A stretch of 64,000 nt of DNA from JAEUOS01 sp965279115 (GTDB lineage: Bacteria > Pseudomonadota > Gammaproteobacteria > Burkholderiales > JAEUOS01), in NCBI GenBank assembly GCA_965279115.1, contig OZ257137.1, forward strand, positions 3,968,001 through 4,032,000, read 5' to 3'. The notes beneath the pieces were generated by a model. That model had not been told where the DNA came from and searched no databases. It saw only the letters and a list, made by a program, of their open reading frames with translations. A program made the position numbers and the translations under genes. This document shows, piece after piece, positions 8,581-16,506 of the stretch (the first letter of the stretch is position 1; each line of letters begins with the position of its first letter).

Positions 8581-10035
8581 TCAGCCGCAGCCGAAGTGCC
8601 GGCCCTGCAGGTAAAAGGGCTTCAGCGCGGCATCGAGCGAGCGCACCGTGGCGCGCCAGGTATCGGCCGGGTTGATGTGCGCCTTCAGCTGCGCCAGTGC
8701 TTCCGCCATCAGTACCGGATAGTCCACGCCGGTCACGCGACCGTCATCAACGATGGTCCTGCCGCCCACGATTACCTTGCGGATGTGGCGCGCATTGGCG
8801 CGCGCAAGCACGAAGTCGATCACCGGCACGTCGTCGAAGACGCGGTCTTCCATCAGCGTGTTGCCGTCCAGTACCAGCAGGTCTGCCGGCTCACCGGCTG
8901 CGATGGTCCCGCTGCTGGTGATGCCGCTGACCGCATGGCGACCGTGGCGCGCGGCGAACGACACGCCCTGCGCCGGTGATACCGCCACCTCGTAGCCCCA
9001 GCCCTTGTGCAGGTGGTAGGCCAGGCGCATTTCGCGCAGCGCATCGTCGTCCTCGTCCAGCCCGAGGCCGTCCATGCCCATGGCCACCTTGCAACCGCGC
9101 CTGAGCATCTCGGCCACCGGCGCGATTCCCGAGCGCAGCCCGAGGTTGGAACTGGTGTTGACCGCGATCACCGTGCCGGCATCGGCGATCATCTCGAGTT
9201 CTTCCGGGCGGGCCCAGGCGCAATGCGCCAGGGTCAGGCGTGGCGACAACAGGCCCAATGACTTCAAGTGCTTGAAGATGCCGTCCGGATAGGTGCGGTC
9301 CGCCCATTCGCGCTGATAGCGCGTCTCCAGCATGTGCATGTGCACCTGCCGGCCCTTGGTGGCCGAGGCCTCGGCGATCAGGCCGAGCATTTCGTCGGAA
9401 CACCACTGCACCGCGTTCGGGCCATACTGCACGTTGACGCCATTGCCATTGCCATGGCAGGCCTGGGCGATCTCTTCGGCCAGTGCCATTTGCTCGGCGG
9501 GCGAGGGTTGCGGAGCGGTCAGTCGCTTTGCGACTGTCTCGCGAATGGCCGCGGGCAGGTACGGCAGCACCGCATCGTTGGCTGCGTAAGCCAACGGCTG
9601 CATGTCGCGCATGGAAACCGCAAAGGCGATCGGTGTGCCGACGTCGCGCGCCGCCCGCGCCACCTCCTTCGCTTCGGTCACCGGGTCGGTCAGGCCTTGC
9701 AGGCGCGTGTAATGCACCATGACCCGGCCCACACCGCGCAGCGCCGAGCGCGCCAGCGAGGAGGCGGCGGTCAGGTAGGGATCAACGCCGGGCACCACGC
9801 CCAGGTAGAACAGCCAGCTTTCCAGCGGCTTGTCGAAGCCGCCGAAGGCGCTGGCGCGAAAGGCGCGGCCATGGTCGTGGGCATTGGCGAGGCCCGGCAG
9901 GGCGATCAGGCCATTGCCGGACGCATGCGCGGCCTGCACGCTGGAGATGGTCTCGTGTTCGTACTGAACGCGGCCGCCGTGCTGTTCGGTCTCGCCGGGC
10001 CTGGCCAGCAGCCAGTCGACATTCAATTCACTCAT
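8581..10035 (-). CDS. Metal-dependent amidohydrolase (deaminase/chlorohydrolase type)
   Basis: Amidohydrolase-superfamily enzyme of the cytosine/guanine deaminase and triazine hydrolase branch, acting by metal-activated water on an amino- or halo-heterocycle or an imine. Metal ligands are visible in order: the HxH pair in LANAHDHGRA, a His in HMHMLETRYQ, a His in LAHCAWARPEEL and the Asp in GMDGLGLDEDDD. The C-terminal small beta domain reforms around GEPADLLVLDGN and VIVGGRTIVDDG. Length 484 aa is typical. The ATG at 10035 follows AAGAGAGA. It is divergent from the amidase at 10148; the 112-bp gap holds a 7-bp-arm inverted repeat that may be an operator. The exact substrate is not determined. 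Confidence 0.85.
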   Translation of the reverse strand: MSELNVDWLLARPGETEQHGGRVQYEHETISSVQAAHASGNGLIALPGLANAHDHGRAFRASAFGGFDKPLESWLFYLGVVPGVDPYLTAASSLARSALRGVGRVMVHYTRLQGLTDPVTEAKEVARAARDVGTPIAFAVSMRDMQPLAYAANDAVLPYLPAAIRETVAKRLTAPQPSPAEQMALAEEIAQACHGNGNGVNVQYGPNAVQWCSDEMLGLIAEASATKGRQVHMHMLETRYQREWADRTYPDGIFKHLKSLGLLSPRLTLAHCAWARPEELEMIADAGTVIAVNTSSNLGLRSGIAPVAEMLRRGCKVAMGMDGLGLDEDDDALREMRLAYHLHKGWGYEVAVSPAQGVSFAARHGRHAVSGITSSGTIAAGEPADLLVLDGNTLMEDRVFDDVPVIDFVLARANARHIRKVIVGGRTIVDDGRVTGVDYPVLMAEALAQLKAHINPADTWRATVRSLDAALKPFYLQGRHFGCG

Positions 10036-10066
10036 GGGTGTCTCTCTTGTAGGTAGTCACTCGACA

Positions 10067-10091
10067 TCTTGCAGACAGCCACTATGCAAGA
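10067..10091. promoter_or_regulatory. Inverted repeat, candidate operator
   Basis: Perfect inverted repeat TCTTGCA-N11-TGCAAGA midway between the divergent amidohydrolase (start 10035) and amidase (start 10148). Seven-base arms with an 11-base spacer resemble sites bound by dimeric regulators such as LysR- or GntR-type proteins. No regulator gene is adjacent, so the factor is unknown. Confidence 0.45.
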
Positions 10092-10147
10092 AGCGTGCGC
10101 ACGCCGTTGTTCAAATTGACAATCGCCGGGGCATCCACCAAGATGCC

Positions 10148-11497
10148 ATGACGATGAAAACGCTCACTGCAATTGCTGGCGATCTCGCTGCCGGCGTTAC
10201 CACCAGCCAGGCCCTCGTGGAAGAAGCGCTGGCGCGAATCGCTGATCCCGACGGCGAGGGCGCACGGGTCTATCTGCGCACCTGGAACGAAGCGGCCCTG
10301 CAGCAGGCCCGCGCCAGCGACGCCATGCGGGCAAGGGGCATTGTGGCATCACCGCTGACGGGAATTCCGGTCTCGGTGAAGGACCTGTTCGATATCGCGG
10401 GAGAAACCACGCTGGCGGGCTCGAAAGCCCGGCAAGGCAGCCCTGCGGCCGAGGCCGACGCTGCCATCGTGCGGCGTCTGCGCCAGGCCGGCGCGATCGT
10501 CATCGGCCGCACCAACACGGTGGAGTTCGCGTTTTCCGGCCTGGGCCTCAACCCGCATTACGGCACGCCGAAAAATCCGTGGGATCGCGCCACCGGTCGC
10601 GTGCCCGGCGGCTCGTCCTCCGGTGCCGCGGTTTCGGTGTCCGACGGCATGGCTGCACTGGGAATCGGCACGGATACCGGCGGCTCGGTGCGCATTCCGG
10701 CGGCCTTGTGCGGCCTGACCGGTTTCAAGCCCACGTCGCGCCGCATTCCCAAGGATGGATGTTTTCCCCTTTCCACCACGCTGGATTCGATCGGCCCGAT
10801 CGGCCGCAGCGTGGCTTGCTGCGCACTGGCCGACAGTGTGCTTGCCGGCATGCCGCCGGCGATTCCTGCGGCCCTGCCTATCAAGGGATTGCGCCTTGGG
10901 GTGATGCAGGACTACGTGCTGGAGGGGCTCGACGCCGGCGTGGCCGACGCGTTCCACAAGGCCCTTGCGCGCCTGTCGAATGCAGGCGCGCAGGTGACCG
11001 ACCTGTCTTTCCCTGCGCTTGGCCGCCTGCCACATATCAACCGCAACGGCGGTCTGGTCTTGCCCGAGGCGTATGCCATCCACCGCGACCTGATCGCGCG
11101 CCGGCACGCGGACTACGACCCGCGGGTGGCGGTGCGGGTCCTGCATGGTGCGGGTGTGCGCGCCGCCGATTACATCGACGTGCTGAACGCCCGCGCACGC
11201 CTGATCGCTGAAAGCGCAGCGCTGGCCGCGCCCTTCGACGCCTGGCTGATGCCCACGGTAGCCATCACTGCGCCGGCGATCGCGCCGCTCGAAGCCGACG
11301 ACGAACTCTACAACCGCATCGACTATCAGGTCCTGCGCAACACCAGTGTCATGAACTTTCTTGATGGCTGCGCGCTGACCATCCCCTGCCAGGAGCCGGG
11401 CGCTGCCCCGGTGGGGCTGACCGTGGCCGGACAGGGCGGGGAGGATCGAAGACTCCTTGCCGTCGGCCTGGCGGTCGAGGCTGTATTGCGGCGCTGA
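10148..11497 (+). CDS. Amidase-signature family hydrolase
   Basis: Second amidase-signature hydrolase in this locus, 449 aa if started at the ATG at 10148 (ATG at 10154 is equally possible; the long upstream extension lacks family features). Catalytic residues are K78 in VSVKDLFD, S156 in PGGSSSG and S180 in TDTGGSVRIP, again 24 residues apart. Opening residues TLTAIAGDLAAGVTTSQALV are typical. The C-terminal half (LNARARLI, AWLMPTVAITAP) matches bacterial amidases. It is divergent from the amidohydrolase and followed 34 bp later by the RraA-fold gene, probably as a two-gene operon. It is not close to the first amidase in detail, so the two probably act on different amides. No AtzG-like small partner is seen. 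Confidence 0.88.
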   Translation: MTMKTLTAIAGDLAAGVTTSQALVEEALARIADPDGEGARVYLRTWNEAALQQARASDAMRARGIVASPLTGIPVSVKDLFDIAGETTLAGSKARQGSPAAEADAAIVRRLRQAGAIVIGRTNTVEFAFSGLGLNPHYGTPKNPWDRATGRVPGGSSSGAAVSVSDGMAALGIGTDTGGSVRIPAALCGLTGFKPTSRRIPKDGCFPLSTTLDSIGPIGRSVACCALADSVLAGMPPAIPAALPIKGLRLGVMQDYVLEGLDAGVADAFHKALARLSNAGAQVTDLSFPALGRLPHINRNGGLVLPEAYAIHRDLIARRHADYDPRVAVRVLHGAGVRAADYIDVLNARARLIAESAALAAPFDAWLMPTVAITAPAIAPLEADDELYNRIDYQVLRNTSVMNFLDGCALTIPCQEPGAAPVGLTVAGQGGEDRRLLAVGLAVEAVLRR

Positions 11498-11531
11498 AGA
11501 CTCTTTTCCACGAACAAACCAGGACACCTCC

Positions 11532-12233
11532 TTGCTAAAAGTCTGCGACATGCCTGCCCCGGCGGCACCGGATCTGCTCAAGCGCCTTGGTGCGGTGGAC
11601 CCGACCACCATTGGCCACTTCCGCCACTATGGCTTCGTCGATCCGCAGATCCGCGCGCTGATTCCGGGCCGGCGCGTGGTCGGCACCGCGGTGACGGTTT
11701 GCATGCCGGCGATCGACTCCGCATTGCTGCACTACGTGGTGAGCCGCTGCCGGCCGGGTGACGTTCTGGTGATCGATCGGCTCGGTGATCGCCGACACGC
11801 CTGCATGGGCGGGGTAGTGGCGGCCGCCATGAAACTCGCCGGCATCGCGGCCGTGATCCTCGATGGGCTCGCCTGCGACTTCGCCGAGATTCGTGAACTC
11901 GACCTGCCGGTGTGGTGCCGCGGCGAGGCGGTACTCACGGCGAAGTTCATGGGCGTAGGCGGGGCGATCAACATTCCCGTGTCCTGCGGTGGGGTAGCGG
12001 TGACGCCCGGGGACATTGTGCTCGCCGACTCCGGCGGCGTGCTGGTACTGCCACCGGATTCGCAGGAGGTCGACTACTGCGTCGAGCGCGCGCTGTCGAT
12101 GCAGGCCGGCGAACCGGCCATGCTCGGGGACATTCGCGCCGGTCGGCGGATCGGCGACATCTCGGGCGCCAATCAGCGCCTCGATGCGCTGCTGGCTGCC
12201 CAGGAGGAAGAATTCGCCCGCTGGCGCCGCTAG
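11532..12233 (+). CDS. RraA/HMG-aldolase fold protein with altered active site
   Basis: Member of the RraA / 4-hydroxy-4-methyl-2-oxoglutarate aldolase family, whose enzymes cleave aromatic-pathway keto acids or decarboxylate oxaloacetate. The fold is seen in VVGTAVTVCMP, the CRPGDVLVIDRLGDRRHACM stretch, VAAAMKLAGIAAVILDG and a GDIVLADSGGVLVLP segment. In active aldolases the loop after the Asp-Gly reads GxxRD, with an essential Arg and a metal-binding Asp; here it reads DGLACDF, so Arg is replaced by Cys. The TTG start at 11532 has AGGA upstream; ATG at 11550 is the alternative. It follows the amidase at 10148-11497. It may be a non-aldolase RraA-like protein or have changed specificity. 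Confidence 0.75.
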   Translation: MLKVCDMPAPAAPDLLKRLGAVDPTTIGHFRHYGFVDPQIRALIPGRRVVGTAVTVCMPAIDSALLHYVVSRCRPGDVLVIDRLGDRRHACMGGVVAAAMKLAGIAAVILDGLACDFAEIRELDLPVWCRGEAVLTAKFMGVGGAINIPVSCGGVAVTPGDIVLADSGGVLVLPPDSQEVDYCVERALSMQAGEPAMLGDIRAGRRIGDISGANQRLDALLAAQEEEFARWRR

Positions 12234-12243
12234 GCCGCCTGGC

Positions 12244-12684
12244 TTAGTCCTTGAACACGAAGTCGGTCTTCGCCCCGTCGATGGCTGCCACTGCCGCCAG
12301 CGCCACTTCACGGTCCTGTTCACCGGTGCCGGAGCCCACACCCACCGCGCCGACGCAGGTGCCGTCGATGATGATGGGCACGCCACCCTTGAGCGAGATA
12401 TTGCGGCCCTGGGTGGTGATGGCCAGCTTGAGTTCCACGTTGATTTCGCCGCGCGGCCCGGTGGGCACGCGCGAGGAGGCTGCGGTGATCGCCTTGTGCA
12501 ACGAGGATTCCTGGGAGATGAAGCGGGCACCGTCCATGCGCACGAATGCCAGCGGATGGCCACCTTCGTCGACCACGGTAATGCATTGCGGCTGCCCCAT
12601 CGCGGTGGCCTTGGCCATGCCGGCGGCCAGTGCCTTTTGTGCGGCGGTGTGGGAAAGCCTGATCGTCGGGTAGGTGTCTGCCAT
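12244..12684 (-). CDS. GlcG/HbpS-family protein
   Basis: Small protein (146 aa) of the GlcG/HbpS (DUF336) family, which includes a haem-binding sensor accessory protein and many uncharacterised proteins in catabolic operons. Typical segments are the N-terminal helix (LSHTAAQKALAAGMAKATAM), ITVVDEGGHPLAFVRMDGA, a Ser/Leu helix SQESSLHKAITAA, GGVPIIIDGTCVGAVGVGSG and the final VALAAVAAIDG. Start at ATG 12684 with GGAG 6 bases upstream; the upstream in-frame residues lack family character. It is the last gene of the long minus-strand operon, 58 bp after the receptor gene at 12743. Its role in such operons is unknown; it has no signal peptide. Confidence 0.82.
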   Translation of the reverse strand: MADTYPTIRLSHTAAQKALAAGMAKATAMGQPQCITVVDEGGHPLAFVRMDGARFISQESSLHKAITAASSRVPTGPRGEINVELKLAITTQGRNISLKGGVPIIIDGTCVGAVGVGSGTGEQDREVALAAVAAIDGAKTDFVFKD

Positions 12685-12742
12685 TGCCGGCTCCGTTGCG
12701 GTTGGTTCGGGCGGATTGTCGCACCGCCCGGGCACGGGCGGG

Positions 12743-13774
12743 CTAGAACCCCGCCTTGACCATGCGCTCCGCCTTGGGCGGCAGGAAGCTGCGGTTGAAC
12801 ACCTCGCCCGGTGTCGGGATACGGGGCAGGCCGTAGCTTTCGTTCAACTGCCCGATGGCACGGACCATGCGGTCGTCCTTGATGTCGCCCATGCCGATGT
12901 CCGCCGCTTCCGGGGTGATCATCAGGTTCTTGAGCGTGTAGACCATGCGCCGTTTCTCGATCTCCTTGTTCATCAATGGCTCGTGCTTGGCCATGTTGTC
13001 CATGCAGGCGTCCGGCTGGGCGGCGCATTCCTTCAAGGCGCGGTTGATCGCCTTGACCATGCCGGCCACCGCCTGCGGGCGCTCCTTGATCAGCTGCTGC
13101 GACACCATCACGCCGTTGCTGTACAGGTCGAGGCCGTAGTCGGCGTAGTAGAACCAGCGCATGTCCTTGTCCGGATCGATGCGTTGCGCCACCAGGTTCA
13201 TGTAGCTGGTGGCCGAGAACACGGCGGAGGCCTGCACCTGCCCCTGCAGCAGCATCTGCTCCTGCAGGTTGGGCGCCATGTTGAGCCAGGTCACCTTTTT
13301 CTCATCGATGCCGTTCTTCTTCGCCAGGGCGGTGAATACCTTCAGCGCGGCCCCGCCGGCGGGCGAGCCGAGGGTCTTGCCTTCGACATCCTTGAGCGAC
13401 TTGATCGGGCTGTCGGCCTTGGTGATCAGGGCGAATGGCGCGCGGTTGTAGAGCATGTAGACCATCACCGGCGCTTCGCCGGGCTTGGTGGCTGCGTTCT
13501 GGACAATCGCGTTGATGTCGCCAAAGCCTGCCTGGTAGGTGCCCGACATGATGCGTGTGACCGTGGCGGCAGAGCCTTCGCCCTGGTCGATGCTGAGATC
13601 CAGCTTTTCCGCCTTGAAGTAGCCCTTGTCCTGTGCCCAGTAGTACCACGCATGCAGGCCCTGGATCTTCCAGTCGAGGGTGAACTTGATCTTGGTGTCC
13701 TGTGCGCCGGCGGGCATGGCAATGGACGCAAGGCTGACGGCAAAGGCGAGTACGGCACGCTTCAGGGGTTTCAT
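12743..13774 (-). CDS. ABC importer receptor, NMT1/SsuA type (copy 2)
   Basis: Periplasmic substrate-binding protein of the NMT1/THI5/SsuA group, which serves importers for pyrimidine-like, sulfonate and other organonitrogen compounds. Signal peptide about residues 1-24 ending AMPAGAQ; mature start DTKIKFTLDWKIQGLHAW. The family core is seen in AQDKGYFKAEKLDLSIDQGE, GFGDINAIVQNA and ADYGLDLYSNGVMVS. Two ATGs are adjacent; 13774 is preferred because GGAG lies 6 bases upstream. It is clearly paralogous, roughly half identical by eye, to the receptor encoded at 19918-20958 in the same operon, although only one permease and one ATPase exist. It sits 26 bp after the permease. Confidence 0.9.
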   Translation of the reverse strand: MKPLKRAVLAFAVSLASIAMPAGAQDTKIKFTLDWKIQGLHAWYYWAQDKGYFKAEKLDLSIDQGEGSAATVTRIMSGTYQAGFGDINAIVQNAATKPGEAPVMVYMLYNRAPFALITKADSPIKSLKDVEGKTLGSPAGGAALKVFTALAKKNGIDEKKVTWLNMAPNLQEQMLLQGQVQASAVFSATSYMNLVAQRIDPDKDMRWFYYADYGLDLYSNGVMVSQQLIKERPQAVAGMVKAINRALKECAAQPDACMDNMAKHEPLMNKEIEKRRMVYTLKNLMITPEAADIGMGDIKDDRMVRAIGQLNESYGLPRIPTPGEVFNRSFLPPKAERMVKAGF

Positions 13775-13800
13775 CATGTGCTCCGGGGTAGGGAAAGGAC

Positions 13801-14580
13801 TCAAACCATTGCGAACTCGGTCTTGCGCTGTGCCCAGCCGGTGACCTTGAGTTCGATGAAGGAAAAGATCGCGTACAGCGCCACGCCCAGGAAGGCGAGG
13901 ATGAATAGCCCCGCGAACACCAGCGCGACGTCGAAGTTGCCGGAGGCGATCATCATCACGTTGCCGATGCCGCGGTTGGCCGCCACGGTCTCGGAGAGCA
14001 CCGTGCCGACGAACGCCAGCGTGATGGCGATCTTGAGCGAGGCGAACAGGTAGGGCATGGTGCGCGGCAGGCCGACGTTCCAGAGGATGTCGCGCTTGGT
14101 GGCGCCCAGCGCGCGCAGTACGTCCTCCAGTTCCGGCTCGGTGGTGGCAAGCCCGGTGGCGACATTGACCACCACCGGGAAGATGCTGATGACCATCGAG
14201 GTGAGAATCGCTGGCACCGTGCCGGCGCCGAACCACACCACGAAGATCGGCACCACTGCCACCTTCGGTATGCTGGAAAAGCCCACCAGCAGCGGGTAGG
14301 CGACGTCGTAGGCGAGTTTTGATGAGCCGATCACCACGCCGATCAGGATGCCGGCCAACACGCCCAGCGCGAACCCGACCAGTGTCGTGAACAGCGTTTG
14401 CGTCGCGTGCGGCATCAATGCCGGCAGGCGTTCGATGAGCGTCTTGATCACCTGGCCTGGCTTCGGCAGGATCAGGTCGCTGATGCCGAAGGCGCGGCAG
14501 ACCAGTTCCCAGATCAGGAACATGGCCAGGATCGACATCACCGAGAGAAAGCGCTGGCGCGCCTTGGGTGTCATTTTCAT
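13801..14580 (-). CDS. ABC importer permease (SsuC/TauC type)
   Basis: Inner-membrane permease of a taurine/sulfonate/pyrimidine-type importer, 259 aa with about six hydrophobic segments (for example FLSVMSILAMFLIWELVC, LVGFALGVLAGILIGVVIG, LVFAGLFILAFLGVALYAI). The cytoplasmic EAA coupling loop is visible as DVLRALGATKRDILWNVGLP. Start ATG at 14580 overlaps the ATPase stop by 4 bases, showing translational coupling. It would work with the ATPase (14577-15377) and either of two receptors in the operon. The frame extends upstream in antisense-like sequence that lacks membrane character. Confidence 0.93.
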   Translation of the reverse strand: MKMTPKARQRFLSVMSILAMFLIWELVCRAFGISDLILPKPGQVIKTLIERLPALMPHATQTLFTTLVGFALGVLAGILIGVVIGSSKLAYDVAYPLLVGFSSIPKVAVVPIFVVWFGAGTVPAILTSMVISIFPVVVNVATGLATTEPELEDVLRALGATKRDILWNVGLPRTMPYLFASLKIAITLAFVGTVLSETVAANRGIGNVMMIASGNFDVALVFAGLFILAFLGVALYAIFSFIELKVTGWAQRKTEFAMV

Positions 14581-15377
14581 GCGACCTCCACCACGGTGCC
14601 GCGCGAATCCGCGATCTGCATACGCAGGTGCTGGACGATGGCGGTGAACTCGGGAGCGAACGTCATTTCCAGCGTGCGCGGGCGCGCGAAGTCGACGTCG
14701 CGGATATCCAGGATGCGCCCGGGGCGGGCGCTCATCATGTAGATGCGGGTGCCCAGGTAGCAGGCCTCGCGCAGGTCGTGGGTGACCAGGATCACGGTGG
14801 GCTTGGTCTCCATCCACAGCGACTGCATGATCGCCCACAGTTCCTCGCGGGTGAACTGGTCGAGCGCGCCGAAGGGTTCATCGAGCAGCAACAGGCGCGG
14901 CTCGTGGATCAGCGCGCGGCACAGCGAGGCGCGCTGCAGCATGCCGCCGGAAAGCTGCCAGGGGCGCTTGTCGCTGAAACCTGCCAGCCCCACTTTCTTC
15001 AACAGCGCTTCGGCGCGGTCGGCGAACTCGGTCTTCTTCTTCGATGCGTACTCATGGCGGAACGGCTCGACGATCTTCAGCGGCAGCATCACGTTTTCAC
15101 GGATGGTGAGCCAGGGCAGCATGGTGGGGTTCTGGAAGGCCATGCCCACGCCCTTGCTGGGCCCCTTGACTTCGCGATTGCCAACGGTGACGTTGCCGGT
15201 GGTGGCGTGGATCAGCCCGGACACCAGTTTCAGGATGGTGGACTTGCCGCAACCGGAGGGCCCGACGATGGCGACGAAGTCACCTTCGCCGATGGCCATG
15301 TCGGTGGCGTCCAGTGCCAGCACGTCGCCGCCGGGGTAGCGCAGCGATACGTTGTCGAGTTCGATGAAGGCGGCCAT
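14577..15377 (-). CDS. ABC importer ATPase (SsuB/TauB type)
   Basis: Cytoplasmic nucleotide-binding subunit that powers the importer. The motifs are Walker A (GPSGCGKST), a Q-loop (MAFQNPTMLPW), the ABC signature (LSGGMLQRASLCRAL), Walker B (LLLLDEPFGALD) and the H-loop (ILVTHDLREA). Length 266 aa is normal. The ATG at 15377 follows AAAGGA; upstream in-frame codons belong to a Pro/Arg-rich non-homologous stretch. It overlaps the permease by 4 bases and follows the ring-opening amidohydrolase by 25 bp, tying uptake to ring cleavage in one operon. Confidence 0.95.
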   Translation of the reverse strand: MAAFIELDNVSLRYPGGDVLALDATDMAIGEGDFVAIVGPSGCGKSTILKLVSGLIHATTGNVTVGNREVKGPSKGVGMAFQNPTMLPWLTIRENVMLPLKIVEPFRHEYASKKKTEFADRAEALLKKVGLAGFSDKRPWQLSGGMLQRASLCRALIHEPRLLLLDEPFGALDQFTREELWAIMQSLWMETKPTVILVTHDLREACYLGTRIYMMSARPGRILDIRDVDFARPRTLEMTFAPEFTAIVQHLRMQIADSRGTVVEVA

Positions 15378-15402
15378 GGTGTCCTTTGGGTCGGCGATAG
15401 GG

Positions 15403-16506
15403 TCAGGCGCGCGCGACGATGGCGAACGGGCCGCCACCCGGCGGGCCCTGGTGCTCGGCGCCGCCTGAAACGTAGATCGCGGTCTGGCCCACCACCGAGG
15501 CCAGCACCGCGCCGACGGCGGCGCGGGCGTGGCGGGTGGAGTTGATGTCGGAGTCGTTCAACATGGTGTGGCGCGCGCCGCGCACCATGCCGCCAGGTGC
15601 GGCCTCGGCCTTGGCGAAGATGTTGAGCACGCGTTCGCCGATGGCTGCGGCATCGCGGTCCGGGTCGAAGCCCAGGCGGCGCAGGCAGTCGCGTGCCGAG
15701 GCCGCATCGACCGCGTCCTGCATGACGCCATGGTCGATCACCCAGGGGCTGGCGGCGCTCTCGCTCATGCCCATGACGATGACGACGTTGTTTTCCAGCT
15801 CGATGCCGCCCGAGGTGGAGGCGCGGCCCGAGAAGAGACCCCAGTCACGGCAGATCGCTGCGTCCGAGAGGTCGGCAGCCTTTACTTCTCCCAGCGCCAG
15901 CGCCACGCCCAGTGCGGAGGCGCCGCGCGAGGCGCCCATCGATTCGTAGGTGTCATGGGTCACCGGCTCCTGGCCGCGCCGTATGGCGTCCATGATCTTG
16001 GCCGCGGTGAGGAGCGGGCACTTCACCTGTACGAAATGCACGTCGGCACGATCGGCGATGCCGGCATCGCGCATTGCGTCGGCCACCGCCTTTGCGGTTT
16101 CGGTCACCTGTGTCATGCGGCCCATTTCCTCGGGCAGGAAGTCGCGTGTGAAGGCTATGCCTACCGCGAGCCGTTTCGCGCCCGCCTGCTGCGTGCCGCC
16201 GGCCTTGCGGGTGAATACCGTGAAGTGCGGCGAGAGCACGCCCTCGGTGCCGCCGGACATGACGAAGGCCACCCGGTCGTGCACCGCCCGGGGCGAAACG
16301 CCTAGCGACGATGCGAGCAGCGCGCACCAGGCCTGGGTGGCGAAATCGCGCGTGAAGTCGTTGACGCAGCCGTTGCCTTCGGTCTTGCCCATTACCGCAA
16401 CGATTTCGCGCGGGTCGAGTGCGCCGCTTGCGATCAGGGTTTCCACCTGCGCAAGGTCCGCGGGGCCGCTGCAGGTGATCTTGTGGATGCCTACGGTTTG
16501 CGTCAT
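15403..16506 (-). CDS. Ring-opening amidohydrolase (cyanuric acid hydrolase/barbiturase family)
   Basis: Enzyme of the small AtzD/TrzD/barbiturase family, which hydrolytically opens cyanuric acid (to carboxybiuret) or barbituric acid (to ureidomalonate). The three pseudo-symmetric Ser-Lys pairs of the family are present: K41 (GKTEGNGCVND) with S84 (MSGGTEGVLSPH), K162 (VQVKCPLLT) with S232 (STSGGIELE), and K299 (NIFAKAEA) with S347 (VSGGAEHQGP). Length 367 aa is typical. The ATG overlaps the upstream M20 gene stop by 4 bases. The operon adds a cyclic amidohydrolase, an ABC importer and an SDR. Whether the substrate is barbiturate, cyanurate or another cyclic imide cannot be decided by eye, since both activities share these residues. 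Confidence 0.93.
   Translation of the reverse strand: MTQTVGIHKITCSGPADLAQVETLIASGALDPREIVAVMGKTEGNGCVNDFTRDFATQAWCALLASSLGVSPRAVHDRVAFVMSGGTEGVLSPHFTVFTRKAGGTQQAGAKRLAVGIAFTRDFLPEEMGRMTQVTETAKAVADAMRDAGIADRADVHFVQVKCPLLTAAKIMDAIRRGQEPVTHDTYESMGASRGASALGVALALGEVKAADLSDAAICRDWGLFSGRASTSGGIELENNVVIVMGMSESAASPWVIDHGVMQDAVDAASARDCLRRLGFDPDRDAAAIGERVLNIFAKAEAAPGGMVRGARHTMLNDSDINSTRHARAAVGAVLASVVGQTAIYVSGGAEHQGPPGGGPFAIVARA

Noticed and set aside
15403..16506. Naming this gene atzD or barbiturase outright
   Set aside because: Both activities share the visible catalytic residues; deciding needs a phylogeny or assay.
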